From an uncultured Candidatus Udaeobacter sp. (GTDB lineage Bacteria; Verrucomicrobiota; Verrucomicrobiia; Chthoniobacterales; UBA10450): a stretch of 18,078 nt of DNA. The translations under genes and the position numbers were made by a program. A model generated the notes under the pieces. It did not search any database. It was not told where the DNA came from and worked only from the letters and a program-made list of their open reading frames with translations. Positions 5,192 through 14,300 of this stretch are shown in pieces. The DNA lies in contig CATPBS010000144.1 in NCBI GenBank assembly GCA_955652715.1, positions 1-18,078 of the forward strand, in the 5' to 3' direction. How positions within the stretch are numbered: the stretch's first letter is position 1; every line of letters begins with the position of its first letter.

Positions 5192-6949
5192 GTGCACAGC
5201 CGCGTACAAGCCAACCCAATTGGTGCAGAGTCGCCGACAACCTGTACGCCGCAAAGCCGATGGATTTTGGCGTCGCGTGAGGCGTTAAATGGCGACGCGA
5301 TTTCGTGGGGTGAAATTTGCGGGTCGGAATGCATCGCGCGGCTACTTTCGCGGAAGGGGTTTGGTTGTGCGGAAGAAGTTGAAAGATTCCTGCGGCCGCG
5401 TCTAAGCGCGTTGGGCGATCCATTTTTGCTGCCGCAAATGCGCGCGGCGGTTTCTCGCATTTTTGCTGCGATAGATCGAAAGGAACGCATCGTCGTTTTT
5501 GGCGATTACGATGTGGATGGCGTGACTTCGCTGGCGCTGCTCGATGAAATGTTGCGCGCTTATGGCAATGCGCCCGAACTGTTTTTGCCGTTGCGCATCG
5601 AGGAGGGCTACGGCTTGAGCCACGAAAGTGTCGAGCGTTGTCTCGAACAATGTCGGCCGCAATTACTCATTGCCATTGACTGCGGCACTTCATCAATAAC
5701 TGAGGTTGCGGATCTTAAGAAGCGCGGTGTTGATGTGATTGTGCTCGACCACCATGAGCCGAAATCGCAATTACCGGATTGCGTTGCAATGGTGAATCCA
5801 AAGGTGACGGAATGTGGCTTCGAATATCTCTCCAGTGTCGGGATCGTTTTCAAACTCTGTCACGCACTCCTAAAAAGTCGGCCGGTGCCCGATTTCGATC
5901 TAAGATCAAAACTGGAGCTTGTGGCGCTCGGCACGGTCGCCGACATCGTGCCACTGCGTGACGAGAACCGCGTTCTGGTGCAGCGCGGCTCGATCGAGAT
6001 CGAGCGGACGTCGCGCATCGGCTTAAGGAAATTAATGCAAGTCGCCGGCTTGCGACCCCGCATTTTGCCCGAAGACATTGGCTACCGGCTTGGCCCGCGG
6101 TTGAATGCTGCGGGGCGTTTGAGCACGGCGGAAAAATCCTTGCGCCTCTTGCTCACTGACGACGAAAACGAAGCAGCACTGCTCGCAGCGGAGCTCGACC
6201 GGCAAAACCGCGAACGCCAGGAAGTGGAAACACAAATCTTCGTCGCAGCCACAGAGAAGATCGACATTGAGTTCGATGGTGCGCGTGATGCGGCTATCGT
6301 GGTCGGCGCGCGTGGCTGGCACCCCGGAGTGCTCGGGATCGTAGCCTCACGGATCGTTCGAAAATATCATCGGCCCGCGATTGTGATCGGTTTCGACGAG
6401 AACGGAATGGGCAAGGGAAGCGGACGAAGTATCGAAGGATTGAACTTGATCGAAGCGCTGAATCGTTGTGCTGATTGCCTCGACAAATACGGCGGACATG
6501 AGATGGCGGCCGGGTTAGCAGTGCGCGAGGAAAATTTCGAGCGGTTTGCCGCAGCATTTCGTAATGCTGCGCGCGAGCTTCTTTCCGAAGAAGCGTTGCA
6601 ACCTTGCGTGCGATTGGACCATGAGCTGGCGTTCACGGAGATTGATGTGGATTTTCTGCGGTGGCACGAAATGTTGCAGCCATTTGGAAACGGGAATCCG
6701 CAGCCGCTGTTTCTTGCGCGTGAAGTCGAGCCGGTTGCGCCGCCGCGAGTGCTGAATGAAAAGCATCTAATCTTTCGGCTGCGCCAGGGTGGCAGGCATC
6801 GCCGCGCGGTTTATTTCAACGGCGCGGCGAATCAATTGCCACCGGCGCCGTGGGACGTCGCATTCCGGATTCGCGCAGATGAATACGAGGGTGAAACGTT
6901 GGTTGCAATGCACGTCGAAGCAGTGCGACAGGCTGCGCCAATAGAGTGA
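5192..6949 (+). CDS. recJ: Single-stranded-DNA-specific 5'-3' exonuclease RecJ
   Basis: RecJ degrades single-stranded DNA 5' to 3' in recombination, mismatch and base-excision repair. The 585-residue length is normal. DHH phosphoesterase motifs bind the catalytic manganese: VVFGDYDVDGVTS (Asp105, Asp107, Asp109), AIDCGTSS (Asp163), LDHHEPK (186-188 DHH) and LVALGTVADIVPL (Asp251). The DHHA1 domain shows MGKGSGRSIEGLNL and DKYGGHEMAAGLAV. A C-terminal OB-like domain begins near FTEIDVDFLRWHEMLQPFG. The GTG at 5192 is the first in-frame start; homology becomes clear from RWILA at residue 23, so a later start cannot be excluded. Its TGA shares one base with the recG ATG, indicating translational coupling. 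Confidence 0.93.
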   Translation: MHSRVQANPIGAESPTTCTPQSRWILASREALNGDAISWGEICGSECIARLLSRKGFGCAEEVERFLRPRLSALGDPFLLPQMRAAVSRIFAAIDRKERIVVFGDYDVDGVTSLALLDEMLRAYGNAPELFLPLRIEEGYGLSHESVERCLEQCRPQLLIAIDCGTSSITEVADLKKRGVDVIVLDHHEPKSQLPDCVAMVNPKVTECGFEYLSSVGIVFKLCHALLKSRPVPDFDLRSKLELVALGTVADIVPLRDENRVLVQRGSIEIERTSRIGLRKLMQVAGLRPRILPEDIGYRLGPRLNAAGRLSTAEKSLRLLLTDDENEAALLAAELDRQNRERQEVETQIFVAATEKIDIEFDGARDAAIVVGARGWHPGVLGIVASRIVRKYHRPAIVIGFDENGMGKGSGRSIEGLNLIEALNRCADCLDKYGGHEMAAGLAVREENFERFAAAFRNAARELLSEEALQPCVRLDHELAFTEIDVDFLRWHEMLQPFGNGNPQPLFLAREVEPVAPPRVLNEKHLIFRLRQGGRHRRAVYFNGAANQLPPAPWDVAFRIRADEYEGETLVAMHVEAVRQAAPIE

Positions 6950-9012
6950 TGGAAATCTCGCAGCCATTGTCGGAGTTCAATTGGATTCCGCGTCCGCGTT
7001 TACTCGCACTGCGGCGCCTCGGGATTGAGACGGTAGAAGACTTGCTTAGTCATTTTCCCCGACGGCACGAAGATCGCACCGAGTTTCCGCATTTTCCGCG
7101 CGAGGAGAGCGAGGTTCCGGTTTGTCTTTGCGGCGAGGTAATCAAAACTTCACTGCGCCGTTTTGGCGGATGGAAGAAAATTTTTCAGGCAACGCTGCAA
7201 GAATCGCAGCCAAATGCTTTAAGCGAGCCTCTGGTGTGCCGATGGTTCAACCTGCATTACGTGCAAAAAATGATCGCGACCGGCCAGCGCATCGTCGTCT
7301 TTGGAAAGCCGCGCCTGCGCGGAAAGCGAATCTGCATGGATCATCCGGAGTTTGAGGTCATCGAGAACGATGAAGAAATTTCGATCCATTTTCGCAGGAT
7401 CACGCCCATCTACCCCGCCACCGAGGGTCTTTCTCAGCGCGTGTTGCGGAGCATGGTTTATCGGCTTTTGAAGGAAGTTGCCGATCAGTCGCTCGAAACA
7501 TTATTGCCGCGCGCGCTCATGAACGGTGACATGACACGCGCGGCAGCGATTCGCGCATTCCATTTCCCGGAAAGTTGGGAGCAGCAAGGTGGAGCCCGCG
7601 AGCACTTGGTTCTCTCCGAATTTTTTGCGATGCAAATCCTAATTGCATCGCGACGCACCGATGCGTCGATTCGCACCGGCCAGGCGCACTGCGGGCCGGG
7701 CGCATTGTTGAACACATTTCTGAAGTCGCTACCGTTCGAATTAACTGGAGCACAGCGGAAGGTTATCGCCGAAATTCGGCGCGACCTTGGTGCAACGCAT
7801 CCGATGAATCGTTTGCTGCAAGGCGACGTTGGTTCAGGCAAAACGTTGGTCGCCATAGCGGCCATGCTTCTGGTGGTGGAAGGCGGATATCAGGCTGCGT
7901 TCATGGCGCCGACGCAAATTCTAGCCGAGCAGCATTACGATGTGTTGCGGCGCTGGCTCGATCCGCTGGGTGTGCGCATTGCGTTGCGAACGGGCACGCG
8001 ACAGGAAGAGAGCGGACCGTTACCGTTGTTTGCCAGCGGCGAGCGCCAGATCATCGTCGGCACCCACGCGCTGATTTACGAATCGGTTTCATTTTCGAAT
8101 CTCGGGTTAGTTGTCATTGATGAGCAACACAAGTTTGGAGTTGCTCAGCGCGCCAGATTAATAATGCGCGAACCGGCGCCCGACGTGCTCGTGATGACCG
8201 CGACGCCGATCCCGCGCACGCTTACAATGACGATTTACGGCGACCTCGACATTTCAACAATCGATGAGATGCCGCGGAACCGGGGAAAAATCACCACGGC
8301 TGTACGTGATGAGTCGAAGCTCAGCGAGGTCCTTACGTTTTTGCGGACCCAATTGGAAACGGGCCGCCAGCTCTACGTGATCTATCCATTGATTGATGAA
8401 ACCGAAAAATTGGACGTCAAAGCGGCAGCGGCGGAGTACGAGGTGTGGCGAGAACGCTTGCATCCGTTTCGCTGCGAATTGCTTCACGGCCGAATTCCGG
8501 CGCAGGAGAAGCAGCAGACTATGCAGCGCTTTCGGCGCGGCGAGACGAGCGCGTTGATCAGCACGACGGTGCTCGAGGTCGGCGTCGATGTTCCTAATGC
8601 GAGCTTGATGCTGATTGAAGGCGCGGAGCGTTTTGGTCTGGCGCAACTGCATCAGCTTCGAGGAAGGATCGGCCGCGGAGAGCACAAATCATATTGCATC
8701 TTGTTGACCTCCGCTCAGGTAAAGGAGACTTCGGCAAAGCTCGCCGTTTTGGAAACAACCAGTAACGGCTTTGAAGTGGCCGAAGCGGACTGGGAATTGC
8801 GTGGCCCAGGCGATTTGCTGGGCACGGCGCAAAGCGGGCTGCCTGCGCTTAAGATCGGGAACTTGAAGAGCGACGCGCATTTGATGCGACGCGCGCGCGC
8901 GGCCGCCGTGTTGATCTTCGAGGCAGATCCGCGTCTGGAGTCGCCTGAGAATCAACGTTTTCGGCGTTTAATTGTCGAACAACGGGGACACACTTTCTCC
9001 AGCGTCAGCTAA
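6949..9012 (+). CDS. recG: ATP-dependent DNA helicase RecG
   Basis: RecG is a double-stranded DNA translocase that reverses stalled replication forks and moves Holliday junctions. The 687 residues carry an N-terminal wedge/OB domain (about 1-180; PRLLALRRLGIETVEDLLSH, then FPRRHEDR). A helicase core follows: FELTGAQRKVIAEI (Q-motif region), Walker A GDVGSGKT (292-299), Walker B DEQHKFG (391-397; Lys is a mild variant of the usual DEQHRFG), and MTATPIPRTL. The C-terminal helicase lobe contains LHGRIPAQEKQ, TTVLEVGVDVPNA and QLHQLRGRIGRG. The wedge-associated tail has WELRGPGDLLGTAQSGLP. The ATG at 6949 overlaps the recJ stop by one base; a GTG three bases earlier is an alternative. Its TAA overlaps the next ATG by one base. 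Confidence 0.95.
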   Translation: MEISQPLSEFNWIPRPRLLALRRLGIETVEDLLSHFPRRHEDRTEFPHFPREESEVPVCLCGEVIKTSLRRFGGWKKIFQATLQESQPNALSEPLVCRWFNLHYVQKMIATGQRIVVFGKPRLRGKRICMDHPEFEVIENDEEISIHFRRITPIYPATEGLSQRVLRSMVYRLLKEVADQSLETLLPRALMNGDMTRAAAIRAFHFPESWEQQGGAREHLVLSEFFAMQILIASRRTDASIRTGQAHCGPGALLNTFLKSLPFELTGAQRKVIAEIRRDLGATHPMNRLLQGDVGSGKTLVAIAAMLLVVEGGYQAAFMAPTQILAEQHYDVLRRWLDPLGVRIALRTGTRQEESGPLPLFASGERQIIVGTHALIYESVSFSNLGLVVIDEQHKFGVAQRARLIMREPAPDVLVMTATPIPRTLTMTIYGDLDISTIDEMPRNRGKITTAVRDESKLSEVLTFLRTQLETGRQLYVIYPLIDETEKLDVKAAAAEYEVWRERLHPFRCELLHGRIPAQEKQQTMQRFRRGETSALISTTVLEVGVDVPNASLMLIEGAERFGLAQLHQLRGRIGRGEHKSYCILLTSAQVKETSAKLAVLETTSNGFEVAEADWELRGPGDLLGTAQSGLPALKIGNLKSDAHLMRRARAAAVLIFEADPRLESPENQRFRRLIVEQRGHTFSSVS

Positions 9013-10532
9013 TGAAAAATCTCGCCAAATTCTTGTTGTTTGTTCTGCTGATCAGCGCGGGAATTTCCCTGCTGTACGATTACCGCCTCAAACACGGAGC
9101 GTTGAAACTACGGTCGAGGCACATGCCGGAAAAGTACACGCTGGCCTCGGCGCCGAGCGTGGACTCGAAACAAGTCGCTTCGCTGGAAGCCTTGAACCGG
9201 GAGCGGCGCGCGCTCATCAGCAGCGTAATCCCGTCCGTCGTCGCGGTGAAAACATCCAAGAAGATTACCATACCGCGTGAACGCGGGCTCGATCTCTTCG
9301 AATTTTTCTACGGCAATCAGCGACGACTTCGGAATCCAAATGACCAAGCTTTGGTGCAAAGTTCGCTCGGTTCCGGCGTAATTGTGACGAATGAGGGGCA
9401 CATCATTACAAACAATCACGTTGTCGATCAGGTGGATGAGATCGAAGTGCAATTGAGCGATGGCCGGACGAAAAAAGCGCGCCTGGTGGGTGCGGATTCT
9501 CAAGTTGATCTGGCTGTGCTCAAAATCGACGATCCCGGCGTCAAACCGCTGAAGCTAGCCGATTCAGACACGGTGCAGGCCGGCGATTTTGTTTTGGCCA
9601 TCGGCAATCCGTTCGGATTCGAAGAGACGGTAACGGACGGCATTATCAGCTCGAAAATGCGGCCAAACCGCACCGACGCGTTCGGGGATCTCCTGCAAAC
9701 AAACGCAGCAATCAATCCCGGCAACAGCGGAGGCCCATTGATTAATCTTCGCGGCGAAGTCATTGGGATCAATACGGCCATCATTTCACCTAGCCAAGCT
9801 TCCGCGGGCATTGGCTTTGCTATTCCGTCGAACATGATTCGTACCGCCCTCGAGAGCTTGTTGAAGCAGGGGCGAATCATTCGCGGTTACCTTGGCATCC
9901 AGACGCGAGCGTTGCAGCCAGGACAAAGCATCACCGACGACGAAGGTGTGGTTGTTGACCAAATAGTGCCGGGGTCGCCCGCAGCTCAAGCGAAATTGCA
10001 ACGCGGCGACGTGATCCGCAAATTCAATGGTCGCGAAGTGAAGAATATAAATGCGCTGAGGAGCATGGTGGCGCAAACAGAGTTGAATAAGAATGTTGAA
10101 CTCGAAATCATACGCGATGGCAAACCGCTGAATGTGACCACTCAGGTCAAAGAGCAGCCAGCCAATTACGGAACCGCCCAGGCTACGCCACGGCAAGGCC
10201 AATCTCAGCCCGAATCCTCGGAGCAACCGAACGATCAAGGAGCAAGCAGTGGTCCGCTGGCGTCGATTCACGTCGATGAGTTGACTCCCCAGACAGCGCG
10301 TCAGCTAGATTTGCCTAGCAATGTGCAAGGCGTACTGGTGACCGGCGTCGATCCTGACAGTGGCGCGGCGGAATTGAAAAAAGGGGATGTGATTGAAGAA
10401 ATCAATCAACGGCCGGTCGCGTCAGTTTCCGATTACAATAAGATCGCTGCCTCAATTGATCCGAGCCAGCCGCAAGTCTTATCTGTTTGCAGACAGCGGA
10501 TGCGTTCGTTTCTTGTTCTGCGACCGCGCTGA
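9012..10532 (+). CDS. degQ: Do/DegQ-type periplasmic serine endoprotease (HtrA family), membrane-anchored
   Basis: An envelope quality-control protease and chaperone of 506 residues. An N-terminal hydrophobic segment (about 5-22) serves as signal peptide or anchor. The trypsin-like domain (about 70-290) has the catalytic triad His136 (TNNHVVDQ), Asp166 (SQVDLAVLKID) and Ser239 (NPGNSGGPL). A first PDZ domain lies at about 291-380 (RGYLGIQTRALQPG, VPGSPAAQAKLQRGDVIRKF). A Gln/Ser/Pro-rich linker (386-413) leads to a second PDZ domain at about 418-504 (VQGVLVTGVDPDSGAAELKK, GDVIEEINQRPV). The LA loop is short, as in DegQ rather than DegP; the gene name is by type only. Placement after recJ and recG with a one-base overlap suggests co-expression, though the link with DNA repair is unclear. 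Confidence 0.92.
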   Translation: MKNLAKFLLFVLLISAGISLLYDYRLKHGALKLRSRHMPEKYTLASAPSVDSKQVASLEALNRERRALISSVIPSVVAVKTSKKITIPRERGLDLFEFFYGNQRRLRNPNDQALVQSSLGSGVIVTNEGHIITNNHVVDQVDEIEVQLSDGRTKKARLVGADSQVDLAVLKIDDPGVKPLKLADSDTVQAGDFVLAIGNPFGFEETVTDGIISSKMRPNRTDAFGDLLQTNAAINPGNSGGPLINLRGEVIGINTAIISPSQASAGIGFAIPSNMIRTALESLLKQGRIIRGYLGIQTRALQPGQSITDDEGVVVDQIVPGSPAAQAKLQRGDVIRKFNGREVKNINALRSMVAQTELNKNVELEIIRDGKPLNVTTQVKEQPANYGTAQATPRQGQSQPESSEQPNDQGASSGPLASIHVDELTPQTARQLDLPSNVQGVLVTGVDPDSGAAELKKGDVIEEINQRPVASVSDYNKIAASIDPSQPQVLSVCRQRMRSFLVLRPR

Positions 10533-10535
10533 AGG

Positions 10536-10573
10536 TGTAGGGGTGCTTGTGTCAAGCACTCCGGGACCCTAGC
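10536..10573. repeat. Intergenic palindrome downstream of degQ
   Basis: GTGCTTG (10543-10549) and CAAGCAC (10553-10559) form a 7-base stem with a 3-base loop. Flanking TAGGG (10538-10542) can pair with CCCTA (10567-10571) across a bulge. It sits between the convergent degQ and CADD-like genes and starts with GTGTAG, close to the heads of the repeats at 2991 and 3754. It may act as a bidirectional terminator, although no T-tract is visible. Confidence 0.5.
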
Positions 10574-10574
10574 G

Positions 10575-11246
10575 TTAGCACGCGATCTCGTGGCGGCGGC
10601 AAACGCCCGAGAGCGTTTCCCAGAGCGCGTCGAGAACGCGGTTCACGGATGCTTTTATGGACGCGAGATTTTGCTTGTTGACGTAGGCGTCGAGCATTCT
10701 TCGCTCGGCAGCACAATGTTCGCGATCCGCTTCGATATGAACCGCGAAATATTGGTAGTCCTTCGGATCGGTGAACCCGTAGTGTTTCTTCAGTCCGTCG
10801 ATTTTCGATTCACAGATCGCTGGAATTTGGCTTTCGTACGCGTAGAGAGCTGCGAGACCTTCGGCTATCGATCCGTCGCCACAAACTGATCGGAACGTGT
10901 CGATCAGGTTCTTTGTCTCTGGCCACTTTTCAGCGTTTTGCGCATCCGGCTGAGAGACGCCGATGGCTTCAGCAAAGTGGAGCCAAAGCTCGGGATGATT
11001 TGGCGAGCCAGCTTCTTCATCGATCAAATTGGTCAGCAATTGCTTCCGCGCAGCCTGATCATGGCACTTCGCATGTACCGCCGAAAGATACGTCGGGAAC
11101 GCCGCGACATGGTGGTAATATTGCCGCGCATAATCTGCGAGCGCTTCTGCGCTCAACTCGCCGCGCGTCCACGCAAGATAAAACGGATGTTTCAAAAGAT
11201 GCTTCGCCGCGACGTCATTATCGATTTCGTCCAGATAATTGTTCAT
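10575..11246 (-). CDS. CADD-like PqqC/heme-oxygenase-fold protein, candidate self-sacrificing p-aminobenzoate synthase
   Basis: A 223-residue all-helical protein related to PqqC and to Chlamydia CADD (folate-related CADD group). Chlamydia CADD binds a two-metal centre and makes p-aminobenzoate for folate from its own Tyr27 with Lys152 as amine donor. With a constant offset of four, all of these are present: ligands Glu77 (LIDEEAG), His84 (SPNHPELW), Glu138 (YAYESQIP), His170, Asp174 and His177 (FAVHIEADREH); Tyr23 (HPFYLAWTRGEL); and Lys148 (CESKIDGLKKHYGF). The ATG at 11246 is chosen because AGGGAG lies six bases upstream, one of the few clear Shine-Dalgarno sites here. An upstream in-frame start (11285) runs into the repeat. 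It lies downstream of treS, separated by a palindrome. PQQ synthesis is unlikely, as no pqq genes are near. Confidence 0.85.
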   Translation of the reverse strand: MNNYLDEIDNDVAAKHLLKHPFYLAWTRGELSAEALADYARQYYHHVAAFPTYLSAVHAKCHDQAARKQLLTNLIDEEAGSPNHPELWLHFAEAIGVSQPDAQNAEKWPETKNLIDTFRSVCGDGSIAEGLAALYAYESQIPAICESKIDGLKKHYGFTDPKDYQYFAVHIEADREHCAAERRMLDAYVNKQNLASIKASVNRVLDALWETLSGVCRRHEIAC

Positions 11247-11252
11247 GATGTA

Positions 11253-11258
11253 CTCCCT
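11253..11258 (-). promoter_or_regulatory. Strong Shine-Dalgarno sequence of the CADD-like gene
   Basis: On the minus strand, AGGGAG stands six bases before the ATG at 11246 and fixes the start. Most other genes in the window lack such a site, so this gene may be translated unusually well, which would suit a single-turnover, self-consuming enzyme. Confidence 0.6.
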
Positions 11259-11265
11259 TGTTTCG

Positions 11266-11327
11266 TGAGCCACAGATTTACACAAATTTTCACAGATGTG
11301 GAAACAGAAACGTTCATCTGTGGCTCA
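11266..11327. repeat. Palindrome with internal 10-bp phased CACA repeats between treS and the CADD-like gene
   Basis: Perfect 12-base inverted repeats (TGAGCCACAGAT at 11266-11277, ATCTGTGGCTCA at 11316-11327) enclose 38 bases. Within it, three successive 10-base units each begin CACA (11271 CACAGATTTA, 11281 CACAAATTTT, 11291 CACAGATGTG), in phase with the DNA helix. I recall similar CCACAGATTTACACAGATTT-type repeats from other soil bacterial genomes, so this is probably a dispersed repeat. It may also end the treS transcript, whose stop lies four bases before it. Confidence 0.65.
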
Positions 11328-11330
11328 GCT

Positions 11331-14300
11331 TTAGACCGCCTGCAAAATATGTTTGACACCCCGAATAGGAATCACGACCCAGCTGGGACGATGGTTTAGT
11401 TCATACCCAATTTCATACACGGCTTTGTCGAGCAAATAGGCTTCGAGCATGATTTGAAGGTCCTCGCTGTTTTTCGGAATGAAGATCGCGCCCGTGGTCG
11501 TGTTGAGATAGCTTTGAAGAAAGATGCTGCTCATCTGGTGATACCAAAGATCGGCCCAGCGCTCGAGGAATGGCACGTCTTGTTTACGCATGGCCGGTTG
11601 CCAAAGCGCGCTATAAGCGGCGTACTGGAAGGAGCGCATCATTCCTGCGACATCGCGCAGCGCGGAGCGTTTCAGTTTGCGTTCGCTGAGCGCGCGCGCC
11701 GGTTCGCCTTCAAAATCGAGAATGACGAAATCTTTGCCGGTATAAAGCAACTGGCCGAGATGATAGTCGCCGTGAATCCGGATTTTCGCGGCGTTGGTGC
11801 GGCGATTGAGCAACCGTTTTTCGCGCGCGAGTATTTCCTGTTCCGCGGTGAGTACCTCTTTTGCTTCATCTCGAAATGCTGCGGAGAGGTCTGGCAATTT
11901 CTTTTCCAAAAGGGTAAACGTCCGCCGCAACGTTGTGCGCATTGTCTGGTAAACAGAACGCTGCGCCATGGCGTTGAATGGCTCAGACCGGAACGCAGGA
12001 TCATCCTGGCATGACGCCAGCGCGAGATGCAATTCGCCGGTGCGTTGCCCAAAGAGCTTCACTTTTTCAGGGTAAACGCCGCCGATCAGCTCTTCCAGTA
12101 GCGGACCGGGGGGCGTGCTTTCATTCTGAAGCCCGGCTTTGCGCTCCAGTACCCGCTCATAATACCGACCCACCGCGTCTACAGTGCGTGTCCAGACGTC
12201 GCCTTCATTTGCAGCAGCGCTTTGTAACATGCAGACGACGGCCGGCTCTGCTTTTGCCCGCCGATATTCAATCGCACCGATGAATGCTGGCACGTGTGAA
12301 AAATCCGTCTGTTCTGTTAGGAACCGGTTGATTTCGACATCGGGATTTAGGCCGTCCTCGATCTTGCGGTAGAGTTTAAGGAAAAATTTGTTATCAAAGA
12401 GCATCGACGAGTTGCTCTGCTCTCCACTCACCACCTGTGAATTACCAGAGATAACGTTTTGATCTCCGTCAAATCTGCTGGCGATGACGCCTACAAAGTT
12501 GCCAGCCCGCGCCTTCATCGCTTGGCGGCGCACGATCGCTTCGAATAATTGGGAGCGAAACGTTGCGTCCCAGATCGCGTCGAACAAAACTGCTCCATCG
12601 CCGCCTGCGAAACGCGCAATGATCGCGTGCGGCGCATTCTGCGAAACTCCGCGCGCCACGTCGTCCGAGGCGATCTTTACCGGGATGGCATACGTTTCCG
12701 TAGGAGCATCCAGATAGCTAATCTCAATGAACCAGAGTTGCGCGCCATCCGCGTCCGCGGAAATAGGAAGCTGCTCGATCACCTTGAGATGGCGAAGAGT
12801 TCGCGCCTTCGAACCGAACCAGCGGCAGCTGCGGATATACGTGGGCAAGATTTCGCGCTCGAGCTGTTCTCGCTGACTATCGTGAAGCAGGCTCTCCAGC
12901 TGAGCCGGCGCTTTCAGTATCGGCACAACACGTTTCTTCATTGAACGGCGAGCGTCGGTCGGCGCTTGCAGCGCGAACCAGTAATACGCGTGCGGGCCAA
13001 GCGTGATGACGTAGCGCGACTTCCTGATTGGCCGAAACAGATTGCGGCTAAAAACTTCCATCGGCACGCACCCCGCAAACCGCGACAGATCCAACTCCGC
13101 CGACTGCGCGAACCGCGAAAGATTCACCACCACCACTATGGTCTCGTTTTCCCACCGGCGAAGGAACGCCAGAACTTTCGCATTATCTGGGTAGAGAAAC
13201 TCAAGAGAGCCGCGTGAGAACGCCTTGAAGTTTTTTCGCATGGCGATGACCCGACGCGTCCACCAAAGCAAGGAGGAGAGATTTTTCTGCTGGTTCTCCA
13301 CATTGACGGCTTCGTAGTGATATTCTGGGTCGATCGTGACCGGCAGATAAAGCTGCTGCGGATTTGCCTTGGAAAATCCCGCGTTCCGGTCTGGGCTCCA
13401 CTGCATTGGCGTGCGGCAACCATTGCGATCGCCCAGGTAAAAATTGTCCCCCATGCCGACCTCGTCTCCGTAGTAGATAATGGGCGTGCCAGGCATTGAG
13501 AAGAGCAGCGTGTTGAGCAGCTCAATTTTGCGGCGGCTGTTTGCGAGCAGCGGAGCGAGCCGCCGGCGGATGCCCAGGTTAATCCGCGCGTGTGGATCGG
13601 TGGCGTAAACCCGATACATGTAATCGCGCTCCTCGTCCGTGACCATCTCGAGGGTGAGCTCGTCATGGTTGCGTAGAAACATCGCCCACTGGCATTTCTC
13701 GGGGATCGGCGGCGTCTGCTCCATGATGTCGATAATCGGAAAGCGATCCTCCATTTGCAGTGCCATGAACATGCGCGGCATGAGCGGAAAATGAAAACTC
13801 ATGTGCGACTCGTCCCCTTTGCCGAAATAAGCCGCGGCGTCCTCCGGCCATTGGTTCGCCTCTGCAAGCAGCATGCGGTTCGGGAACTTCGCATCGACAT
13901 GAGCGCGCAACCTGCGGAGATACTCATGCGTTTCGGCTAGATTCTCGCAGTTGGTGTCTTCCCGCTCGTACAGGTACGGCACCGCGTCGAGACGAAGCCC
14001 GTCTACACCCATGGACAACCAGAAGTCGCAGACCTTCTCCACCGCATCGTGCACAGCCGGATTATCAAAGTTCAGGTCTGGTTGATAAGAATAAAACCGA
14101 TGCCAATAGTATGCTTTTGCGACAGGGTCCCACGCCCAATTGGATGTTTCGAAATCTTTGAAAATGATTCGCGCATCCTTGTATTTTTCCGGCGTATCGC
14201 TCCAGACATAGAAGTCCTTATAGGCAAGGTCGTCGTTTGAGATGCCGGCAGTAAGCACGCTCTGGGCTGTCGCTTCTGCGCGGCCGGAGCCAGCGACGCC

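Noticed and set aside
7575..8120. 181-codon plus-strand frame inside recG
   Set aside because: Out of frame within the RecG helicase core, Arg/Ala/His-rich, no motif.
11454..12014. 186-codon plus-strand frame opposite the maltokinase domain
   Set aside because: It lies wholly antisense to the TreS-maltokinase kinase lobe and its apparent order comes from that gene's codon structure.
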